From Caldilineaceae bacterium (GTDB lineage Bacteria > Chloroflexota > Anaerolineae > Caldilineales > Caldilineaceae), in assembly GCA_026645635.1 (NCBI GenBank), contig JAPKMV010000164.1, positions 1 to 7,205 on the forward strand: 7,205 nucleotides of DNA. Direction: 5' to 3'. The notes under the pieces are model-generated. The model did no database searches. It saw nothing but the letters and a program-made list of their open reading frames with translations, and was not told where the DNA came from. Each line of letters opens with the position of its first letter. The first letter of the stretch is position 1. Below are positions 1 to 7,205 of the stretch, piece after piece. The position numbers and the translations under genes were made by a program.

Positions 1-249
1 GCCAACCGCTGCGCCAATGACGCGGTGCAGGTGCATGGCGCCTACGGCTACTCCGACGAATACAACGTGGAGCGCCACCTGCGCAACACCAAGAGCGCGG
101 TGATCTACGAAGGCACCTCGCAGATCCACACGCTGATGCAGGCGGCCTACGCCCTGGGCGAGCGCGAAGACAAGCCCGTCCGCTGCCCCATGCCCGCCTA
201 CGACCCGGTCTTCTGGCAGGAAGAAGAACCAGAATTGGTGCTGGCGTAA
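1..249 (+). CDS. Acyl-CoA dehydrogenase, C-terminal end (5' truncated by window edge)
   Basis: Reading frame 1 is open from the first base and gives 82 residues before the TAA stop. The sequence matches the end of the C-terminal helical domain of FAD-dependent acyl-CoA dehydrogenases: [12 protein letters not shown], then RHLRN, then IYEGTSQIH. In medium-chain-type enzymes the Glu of the YEGT motif (visible residue 37) is the catalytic base that removes the alpha proton of the acyl-CoA. The reaction makes a trans-2-enoyl-CoA and passes electrons to electron-transfer flavoprotein in the cytoplasm. A tail of about 40 residues ([18 protein letters not shown] onward) follows the motif and resembles the extended C-termini of glutaryl-CoA-dehydrogenase-like members. 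The acyl substrate cannot be set from this fragment. The enoyl-CoA hydratase gene downstream would act on its product. Start and N-terminal domains lie outside the window. Confidence 0.93.
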   Translation, partial: ANRCANDAVQVHGAYGYSDEYNVERHLRNTKSAVIYEGTSQIHTLMQAAYALGEREDKPVRCPMPAYDPVFWQEEEPELVLA

Positions 250-256
250 CAACACG

Positions 257-346
257 ATAGACCGCGGATTAGGCGGATTTAGCGGATTCTCGCGGATTTT
301 TGTCAATCCGCGTCAATCCGCCGCATCCGCCTCATCCGCGGTCTAT
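257..346. repeat. Palindromic intergenic repeat A: 42-bp imperfect stem built from GCGGATT units
   Basis: The left arm (257-298) and right arm (305-346) are reverse complements at 36 of 42 positions, with a 6-base loop at 299-304. The left arm holds GCGGATT at 264, 273, 282 and 292. The right arm holds the complementary ATCCGC at 306, 316, 325 and 334. Spacing is 9-9-10 on the left and 10-9-9 on the right, an exact mirror. All mismatches lie at the edges of the units or between them; the GCGGAT core is intact in all eight copies. It fills the gap from 8 bases after the dehydrogenase stop to 16 bases before the ribosome binding site of the hydratase gene. No T-run follows, so it is not a classical intrinsic terminator. 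No target-site duplication is evident. Confidence 0.9.
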
Positions 347-362
347 TCCATCTTGCCATTCC

Positions 363-369
363 AAAGGAG
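363..369 (+). promoter_or_regulatory. Ribosome binding site deciding the enoyl-CoA hydratase start
   Basis: AAAGGAG lies 7 bases before the ATG at 377. It favours that ATG over the in-frame TTG at 353, which would place this site inside the coding sequence. Confidence 0.8.
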
Positions 370-376
370 TGCTCTG

Positions 377-1156
377 ATGACTGAATCCTTTGCCAACATC
401 CTCGTGCGCCAGGAAGGGCGCGTCGGCGTGGTGCAGCTGAACCGGCCGCAGGCGTTGAACGCGCTCAACAGCGCGCTGATGGCGGAGTTGGTCGCCGCGC
501 TGCAAGCCTTCGACGCTGACGAGGGCGTGGGCTGCATCGTCATCACTGGCAGCGAGAAAGCCTTTGCCGCCGGCGCCGACATCAAGCAGATGGCCAGCGC
601 CAGCGTCGTGGAGATGATGGACAGCCCGTTCATCGGCTACTGGGATGCGGTGGAGGCGATCCGCAAGCCGGTGATCGCGGCAGTGAGCGGCTACTGCTTC
701 GGCGGCGGGTGCGAACTGGCGATGATCTGCGACCTGATCGTGGCGTCCGACACCGCGGTCTTTGGCCAGCCGGAGATCAACCTGGGCATCATTCCCGGTG
801 CAGGCGGCACGCAGCGGCTGACCCGCGCCGTGGGCAAGTCGGTGGCGATGGACATGATCCTGAGCGGGCGGCGCATCAACGCGCAGGAGGCGCTGCAGTT
901 CGGGCTGGTGAGCCGCGTCTTTCCCGCGGCCAGTTTCCAGGAAGATGCGCTCAAAGTGGCCGCCGAGATCGCCAGCAAGGCGCCGGTCGCGCTGCGAGTG
1001 GCAAAGGAAGCCGTCAACCGCGCCTACGCCAGCAGCCTGGCCGAAGGCGTGCTCTTCGAGCGTCGCGCCTTCAACCTGTTGTTTGCCACGGAAGATCAGA
1101 AGGAAGGCATGGCCGCGTTCGTCGAGAAACGCGCGCCGACGTGGCAAGGGCGGTAG
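377..1156 (+). CDS. Enoyl-CoA hydratase/isomerase (crotonase) family protein
   Basis: The 259-residue product has the usual length of a single-domain crotonase and no signal peptide. It should hydrate trans-2-enoyl-CoA to (S)-3-hydroxyacyl-CoA in the cytoplasm. Visible signatures are LNRPQALNALN (residues 21-31), the oxyanion-hole segment AFAAGADI (62-69), CFGGGCELAM (107-116) and FGQPEINLGIIPGAGGTQRL (129-148). Both catalytic acids of true hydratases are present, Glu113 and Glu133. They are 20 residues apart, as in rat mitochondrial hydratase (Glu144/Glu164), which favours hydratase over isomerase or dehalogenase activity. The C-terminal trimerisation region includes EGVLFERRAFNLLFATED. Start ATG 377 is chosen for its AAAGGAG site. 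It follows the acyl-CoA dehydrogenase gene on the same strand, so the pair could run consecutive steps, but repeat A separates them. Acyl chain specificity is not readable; short-chain (crotonyl-CoA) is a family-based guess. Confidence 0.95.
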   Translation: MTESFANILVRQEGRVGVVQLNRPQALNALNSALMAELVAALQAFDADEGVGCIVITGSEKAFAAGADIKQMASASVVEMMDSPFIGYWDAVEAIRKPVIAAVSGYCFGGGCELAMICDLIVASDTAVFGQPEINLGIIPGAGGTQRLTRAVGKSVAMDMILSGRRINAQEALQFGLVSRVFPAASFQEDALKVAAEIASKAPVALRVAKEAVNRAYASSLAEGVLFERRAFNLLFATEDQKEGMAAFVEKRAPTWQGR

Positions 1157-1174
1157 CGGAACGACACAACTGCC

Positions 1175-1243
1175 ATCCACAGATTACGCAGATTGCGCAG
1201 ATTTGACGTGCGCCATCTGCGAAAATCTGCGTAATCTGCGGAT
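1175..1243. repeat. Palindromic intergenic repeat B: CGCAGATT units, between convergent genes
   Basis: An outer stem of about 20 bp (1175-1194 with 1224-1243) has a single mismatch. A 1-base offset follows, then an inner 7-bp match of CGCAGAT. CAGAT occurs at 1180, 1189 and 1198, and its complement ATCTG at 1215, 1225 and 1234; spacing is 9-9 and 10-9. The loop of about 12 bases is 1203-1214. It sits 18 bases after the hydratase stop and 66 bases beyond the end of the oxidoreductase gene on the other strand. That places it in both 3' ends if the transcripts run on. There is no T-run at either side. The unit resembles that of repeat A (CGCAGATT against CGCGGATT). Confidence 0.88.
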
Positions 1244-1309
1244 AACCGCCTCACGCTCTCCCATGCGGAGCAGCGCCTGCAAAACTCCTGTTTTCTATCG
1301 CCAATGACT

Positions 1310-3472
<2,163 letters not shown>

Positions 3473-3481
3473 TTTCTGAAA

Positions 3482-3488
3482 CCTCTCC
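3482..3488 (-). promoter_or_regulatory. Ribosome binding site deciding the fdhF start
   Basis: On the - strand GGAGAGG lies 9 bases before the ATG at 3472. It overlaps the alternative in-frame GTG start at 3490, which has only a weak purine stretch upstream. This supports the shorter, 720-residue product. Confidence 0.65.
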
Positions 3489-3511
3489 ACTACTTCACTT
3501 TGTCGGCAATC

Positions 3512-3517
3512 ATTTTA
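3512..3517 (-). promoter_or_regulatory. Possible -10 promoter element for fdhF
   Basis: TAAAAT on the - strand matches five of six positions of the sigma-70 -10 consensus. It lies in a locally AT-rich patch within GC-rich DNA, about 40 bases before the proposed ATG. No good -35 box sits at 16 to 18 bases: the nearest candidate, TTGCGA, is 20 bases away and lies inside palindromic repeat C. It rests on the -10 match and location only. Confidence 0.25.
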
Positions 3518-3520
3518 TGT

Positions 3521-3579
3521 CACGCAAAGGCGCAAAGTCGCAAAGGCTTTTTCTCCTGGCGTCTTGGCGTCTTGGCGTG
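3521..3579. repeat. Palindromic intergenic repeat C: CGCAAAG / CGCCAAG units, period 8
   Basis: The left arm (3521-3545) carries CGCAAAG at 3523, 3531 and 3539. The right arm (3555-3579), read on the other strand, carries CGCCAAG twice and CGCCAGG once, at 3571, 3563 and 3555. Spacing is exactly 8 in both arms and the two arms are in perfect register around a 9-base loop (3546-3554). They match at 19 of 25 positions. Three of the six mismatches are the same A-to-C change at the same position of every unit. The repeat occupies the gap between the methylase stop and the oxidoreductase start, directly upstream of a TAAAAT box. Confidence 0.85.
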
Positions 3580-3602
3580 AGATTCCTTGTCGCCGATAAC
3601 GA

Positions 3603-4475
3603 CTATTGATAATTCCGCACGACGACCTCACGCACTGCGCCCCGCGCGTCGCCCTTCGAGTTGATCGCCCGCGTCGCCTGCACGATGTCGATGCGAAAGG
3701 CGCGGTACAGGTCGAGGATCAGCGGCGTGTACGAATTGCTCAACATGCAGCGGCAGCCCCGCGCGGCCAGGGCGGCGAAGACCTCGGCCAGGCGGCGCTG
3801 CTCCGGCTCGCCAAAGCTGTGCCTGGTGTAGCTCGTGAAGCTGGCCGTCTTGCTCACCGGGTCATAGGGCGGGTCGAAATAGACGAAATCGCCCGGCTGC
3901 GCGCTTTCCAGGATCGCGTCGAACGCCGCCACCTGCAGGTCCGCATCCGCCAGCGCCGCGCTCGCCGCCCGCAGCGTCGCCGCCTGCACGATGCGCGGCG
4001 CAGTGTAGCTGCCCAACGGTGTGTTGAAATAGCCCTGGCGATTCACCCGGTACAGCCCATTATAACAGGTACGGTTGAGATAGATCATGCGCGCCGCCTG
4101 CGCCACCGGCGCCAGGGGCTGCGGCCCCCGATCCAGCGCCCGCACCGCGTAGTAGTGCTCGCGCCCGTGGGAGGCCGCGTGTTCTTGCAGCCGCTCGATC
4201 AGCCCCTCGACGTCGTCGCGCACGGCGCGGTAGGCACCGATCAACTCGGCGTTGTTGTCGGTCAGGCGGGCGGGCGTGGCGATGCGCCCCGTGTTCCACA
4301 GGTGAAAGTAGAGCGCGCCGCTGCCGAGAAACGGCTCGTGATAGCGGCGGAACGCGGCGGGCAGCCGCGGCGCAATCTGCGCCAGCAACTGCTGTTTGCC
4401 GCCGGCCCACTTGAGGAAGGGGCGCGCGTGGCGGATTTCAGCCGGCGTTATCGTGCTGCTCCTCCGCTCTACCAT
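3603..4475 (-). CDS. dam: DNA adenine methyltransferase, Dam family (D12 class N6-adenine)
   Basis: The 290-residue product should transfer a methyl group from S-adenosylmethionine to adenine N6 in DNA. Motifs run in alpha-class order: FLKWAGGK (20-27), the AdoMet-binding EPFLGSGAL (47-55), a target-recognition segment YLNRTCYNGLYRVN (132-145) and the catalytic DPPY (201-204), then KTASFTSYTRHSF. Recalled E. coli Dam contacts for GATC (Lys9, Asn120, Leu122, Arg124, Pro134) have counterparts at Lys22, Asn139, Leu141, Arg143 and Pro153. Recognition of GATC or a GAT-containing site is therefore inferred. The length is near E. coli Dam (278). No endonuclease gene is adjacent, so it appears to be an orphan, regulatory or protective methylase. 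It begins 29 bases after the permease stop, probably in the same operon as eamA and nadE. The start is uncertain: ATG 4475 has AGGGG 8 bases upstream, TTG 4493 is also in frame, and the best Shine-Dalgarno (4459-4465) precedes an ATA codon. Confidence 0.92.
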   Translation of the reverse strand: MVERRSSTITPAEIRHARPFLKWAGGKQQLLAQIAPRLPAAFRRYHEPFLGSGALYFHLWNTGRIATPARLTDNNAELIGAYRAVRDDVEGLIERLQEHAASHGREHYYAVRALDRGPQPLAPVAQAARMIYLNRTCYNGLYRVNRQGYFNTPLGSYTAPRIVQAATLRAASAALADADLQVAAFDAILESAQPGDFVYFDPPYDPVSKTASFTSYTRHSFGEPEQRRLAEVFAALAARGCRCMLSNSYTPLILDLYRAFRIDIVQATRAINSKGDARGAVREVVVRNYQ

Positions 4476-4504
4476 TACCCTCGCCCCTCGCAACTCGCCC
4501 CACC

Positions 4505-5338
4505 CTATAACGCGATCAACACCACCGCCGCGAGCGCGGCCACCGCACCCACTGTTTGCAGCCGGTTCAGCCGCTCTTTGAGCACCACCCGCGCCAGCAG
4601 CACCGTCATCCCCGGATAGAGCGACGCAATCACCGCGGCGATGTCCAGCCGGCCGCTCTGCGCGGCCAGCGCGAAGAAGAGATTGCCGCCGGCGTCCAGC
4701 GCGCCGTTGGCCATGTTAGTGGGCAGCACCGGGCGCGGAGGGAACAGCGGCCGCCGCGTCGCCAGGAGAATGATCAGCAACACGACGCCGGCCAGGCTGC
4801 GGGCAAAGGCCAGGTTCCAGAAGACGCCGCTGTCGCCCACCGTGCGGTCGATGAGCACGAAGTAGAAGCCAAAGCCCAGCCCGGCAATAACGGCCAGCCA
4901 CAGCTCGCGCGGCTGCACGGTCTGGTCGTGGCTGCTGGTGAGCAGCCAGATCGCTACGAGACCCACGCCGAAGCCAACCATGTGCAGCGGCGCAGGCAGC
5001 CCCTCGGTCAGCGCGGCGACGATGATCGGCACCAGCGCCGAGACCACCGCGGAGAGCGCCGCCACGATGCCCATGTGCCCCGCCGCCAACGCGGTGTAGA
5101 GCGTCACCAGTCCCACCGCCCCCACCAGACCGGCGCCGGCAGCCCAGAGCAGCGTCGTCCCCGTGGGCAGCGCCTCGCCAAAGAGCAGCGCCAGCGCCAC
5201 CAACACCGCCGCGCCGACCCACTCGGCCACATGCACCACGGTGAATGGATGGGCACGCTTGGTGGCCAGCCCGCCGAAAAAATCACCCGCACCCCAGCTA
5301 AGCGCGGAAAGCAGACCAAACACAACCGTCGGAATCAT
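4505..5338 (-). CDS. EamA/DMT-superfamily membrane permease
   Basis: The 277-residue protein is very hydrophobic, with about ten predicted membrane helices in two related halves, as in the drug/metabolite transporter superfamily. The first half begins [17 protein letters not shown] (residues 5-21), the usual opening of EamA repeats. The second half ends with an EamA-type motif, [19 protein letters not shown] (237-255), and a final helix at about 260-277. Such proteins export or import amino acids, nucleosides or other small metabolites across the inner membrane; the substrate cannot be told from sequence. The ATG overlaps the nadE stop as ATGA, with GGAGG 4 bases before it inside nadE, so translation is probably coupled to nadE. 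A link to NAD precursor or by-product transport is only a guess from context. Confidence 0.9.
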   Translation of the reverse strand: MIPTVVFGLLSALSWGAGDFFGGLATKRAHPFTVVHVAEWVGAAVLVALALLFGEALPTGTTLLWAAGAGLVGAVGLVTLYTALAAGHMGIVAALSAVVSALVPIIVAALTEGLPAPLHMVGFGVGLVAIWLLTSSHDQTVQPRELWLAVIAGLGFGFYFVLIDRTVGDSGVFWNLAFARSLAGVVLLIILLATRRPLFPPRPVLPTNMANGALDAGGNLFFALAAQSGRLDIAAVIASLYPGMTVLLARVVLKERLNRLQTVGAVAALAAVVLIAL

Positions 5339-7205
5339 GCCGCCTCCATCCCCTTTGCCACTGCTGCCAACTCCGCCAGCCAGACCGCGGCCACCGCGTC
5401 GCTGGGCATGCGCCAGTCCCCGCGCGGGGAGAGCGCCACGCTGCCCACCTTCGGCCCGTCGGGCATGGCTGAACGCTTGAACTGCTGGCTAAAGAAACGC
5501 CGGTAGAAGACCTGCTGCCAGCGCAGGATCGTGGCCGCGTCGTACAGGTCGCCAAAGGCCTGGCGCGCCAGGAAGAAGACCTTGGCCGGGCCAAACTGGT
5601 GACGCAGCATCTGAAAGAGGAAGAAGTCGTGCAGATCGTAGGGGCCAATCGTCTCCTCGGTCTTCTGCGCCAGCTCGTCGTTGGCGTCCAGCGGCAGCAG
5701 TTCCGGCGTGATCGGCGTATCGACAATGTTGCGCAGCACGGCGGTCGTTTCACCTGTGAACAACTCGTCGGCGCACCAGGCCACCAGATAGCGCACCAGC
5801 GTCTTGGGCACGCCGGCGTTGACGTGGTACATGCTCATGTGGTCGCCGTTGAAGGTCATCCACCCCAGCGCCGCCTCGGAGAGGTCGCCGGTGCCCACCA
5901 CCAGCCCGCCCACCTGGTTGGCCACGTCCATCAGAATCTGCGTGCGCTCGCGCGCCTGCGCGTTCTCGTAGGTCACGTCATGCTGGCGCTCGTCGTGGCC
6001 GATGTCCCGGAAATGCTGGCGCACACTCTCGGCAATCGGGATCACGCGCAGGGTGACGCCCAGGAGTTCGGCCAGCCGCTCGGCGTTGCCGCGCGTGCGC
6101 TGCGTCGTGCCAAAGCCGGGCATGGTGATGGCGACGATGTCGCGACGATCCAGTCCCAGCCGGTCGAAGGCTTCCACGATCACCAACAGCGCCAGGGTCG
6201 AATCGAGGCCGCCGGAGACGCCGATCACGACCTTGCGCGCGCCGGTGTGGCGCAGCCGCTTCGCCAGCCCCGTGGCCTGAATCGCAAAGATCTCCTGGCA
6301 GTGGTGGGCGCGCCGCGCCGGGTCGCCGGGGACAAAGGGTGTGGCAGAAAGGCCGGGGCGGATCAGCGGCGTGGAGACCGTCGCTTCAGCCCGCGGCAAG
6401 GTAAAGTCGATCGTCCGGTAGCCCTGCGCCAGCCCCGCCTGGCTGAAGCTGCTGTTGCGCAGCCGCTCGTGCACCAGCCGCTGCACATCGACGTCGGCCA
6501 TCGCCATCTGCGTGTCGAAGCGGAAGCGCGGTGTCTCCACCAGCAACCCGCCATTCTCGGCGATCATGGCGTGGCCCGCATAGACGGTGTCGGTGGTCGA
6601 TTCGCCGGAGCCGACGCCGGCGTAGCAGTAGGCGGCCAGGCAGCGGGCGGACTGCTGGCGGATCAAGTCGCGGCGATACTCGGCCTTGCCCAGCAGTTCG
6701 TTGCTGGCCGACGGGTTCACCAGCAGCGTCGCGCCGGCCAGCGCCAGCCGCCCACTCGGCGGGTTTACCGCCCACAGGTCCTCGCAGACCTCGATGCCGA
6801 TCACGCAGCCGGGCAGGTTGTCAGCCGGGAAGATCAGGTCGGCGCCAAAGGGAATCTCCACCCCGTCGATCACGATCGTGGCCGGCGTGCCCTGCGCAGC
6901 GGAGGTGAACCAGCGCGCCTCGTAGAATTCGTTGGTCGTGGGCAGAAAGGTCTTGGGGACGATGCCCACCAGCCGCCCGCTGGCCAGGAACGCCGCGCAG
7001 TTGAAGAGCCGCCCGCCGACTTCCAGCGGCAGCCCCACCACCGCGGCGATATCGTGGATCGCCGTTGCCAGCGCGACCTGCTCCAGCGCGGCGCGTGCTG
7101 CGTCGAGCAGCACGTTGTGATAGAAGAGATCGGCGCAAGAGTAGCTGGTCAGCCCCAGCTCGGGGAAGACGGCCAGTTGGCAGCCCTGCGCAGCGGCCTC
7201 CGCCA
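5335..7205 (-). CDS. nadE: Glutamine-dependent NAD(+) synthetase (5' end outside window)
   Basis: It makes NAD+ from nicotinic acid adenine dinucleotide, ATP and ammonia, with glutamine as ammonia source, in the cytoplasm. The frame stays open to the window edge, giving 622 visible residues. The first part is a nitrilase-type glutaminase with its full triad: Glu15 in [10 protein letters not shown], Lys84 in IVPKTFLP and Cys140 in GIEVCEDLW. The spacings of 69 and 56 are close to those recalled for the M. tuberculosis enzyme (Glu52, Lys121, Cys176). By that comparison about 37 N-terminal residues are missing and the full protein is about 660 long. The second part is the ATP-pyrophosphatase synthetase with the P-loop [13 protein letters not shown] (328-340), [13 protein letters not shown] (436-448) and [12 protein letters not shown] (459-470). 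The C-terminal segment [20 protein letters not shown] (575-594) is typical of the long bacterial form. It is the first visible gene of a nadE-eamA-dam cluster and its stop overlaps the eamA start. Confidence 0.96.
   Translation of the reverse strand, partial: AEAAAQGCQLAVFPELGLTSYSCADLFYHNVLLDAARAALEQVALATAIHDIAAVVGLPLEVGGRLFNCAAFLASGRLVGIVPKTFLPTTNEFYEARWFTSAAQGTPATIVIDGVEIPFGADLIFPADNLPGCVIGIEVCEDLWAVNPPSGRLALAGATLLVNPSASNELLGKAEYRRDLIRQQSARCLAAYCYAGVGSGESTTDTVYAGHAMIAENGGLLVETPRFRFDTQMAMADVDVQRLVHERLRNSSFSQAGLAQGYRTIDFTLPRAEATVSTPLIRPGLSATPFVPGDPARRAHHCQEIFAIQATGLAKRLRHTGARKVVIGVSGGLDSTLALLVIVEAFDRLGLDRRDIVAITMPGFGTTQRTRGNAERLAELLGVTLRVIPIAESVRQHFRDIGHDERQHDVTYENAQARERTQILMDVANQVGGLVVGTGDLSEAALGWMTFNGDHMSMYHVNAGVPKTLVRYLVAWCADELFTGETTAVLRNIVDTPITPELLPLDANDELAQKTEETIGPYDLHDFFLFQMLRHQFGPAKVFFLARQAFGDLYDAATILRWQQVFYRRFFSQQFKRSAMPDGPKVGSVALSPRGDWRMPSDAVAAVWLAELAAVAKGMEAA

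Noticed and set aside
257..346. CRISPR array or miniature transposon explanation for the palindromes
   Set aside because: Units are 7-8 bases with 1-3 base spacers, far too short for CRISPR. No target-site duplication or transposase-type terminal repeat was found at any of the three.
353..376. Upstream TTG start for the enoyl-CoA hydratase
   Set aside because: It would put the AAAGGAG site inside the coding region and adds eight residues not seen in the family's N-terminus.
332..1180. Open frame of 282 codons on the - strand opposite the enoyl-CoA hydratase
   Set aside because: Antisense shadow of a well supported gene, with no domain and biased composition.
1267..1296. Possible weak terminator after the hydratase gene (GGAG...CTCC stem and GTTTTCT)
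   Set aside because: The stem is only 4 to 7 pairs with a bulge and the T-run is short and broken, so it does not stand above chance.
3606..5506. Long + strand frames (3606-4619 and 4556-5506) opposite the methylase and permease genes
   Set aside because: They lie opposite conserved genes, are rich in Arg, Gln and His, and show no motif.
7111..7113. GTG at 7113 as the start of nadE
   Set aside because: The frame continues upstream to the window edge and encodes the catalytic Glu segment [10 protein letters not shown], so the true start is outside the window.

Overview
This is a GC-rich bacterial window with six protein genes, all with good family matches. The gene content (two-domain glutamine-dependent NAD synthetase, stand-alone FdhF-type molybdoenzyme, Dam-family methylase, acyl-CoA dehydrogenase beside enoyl-CoA hydratase) and the short-period palindromic intergenic repeats fit a Chloroflexota-like environmental bacterium. 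That placement is inference; no marker gene fixes the taxonomy.

Layout. On the + strand, the 3' end of an acyl-CoA dehydrogenase gene (1-249) is followed by a complete enoyl-CoA hydratase gene (377-1156). They would catalyse consecutive steps of acyl-CoA beta-oxidation or a related degradation. The - strand holds, in transcription order, nadE (7205 to 5335, 5' end outside the window), an EamA/DMT-family permease (5338 to 4505, overlapping nadE by ATGA), a Dam-type adenine methyltransferase (4475 to 3603) and a formate-dehydrogenase-like molybdopterin oxidoreductase (3472 to 1310). The first three are packed tightly enough to be one operon. The oxidoreductase is set off by a 130-base gap that holds a palindrome and a possible -10 box, so it may have its own promoter. 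The + and - strand genes converge at 1157-1309.

The most unusual content is between genes. All three gaps longer than 100 bases (250-376, 1157-1309, 3473-3602) hold an imperfect palindrome whose arms are tandem copies of a short unit: GCGGATT, CGCAGATT, and CGCAAAG on the left against CGCCAAG on the right. The period is 8 to 10 bases. The three sequences differ but the design is the same: 3 or 4 units per arm, a loop of about 6 to 12 bases, and unit spacing that is mirrored, or nearly so, between arms. No stretch over 300 bases lacks a gene, and no RNA gene, insertion sequence or CRISPR array was seen.
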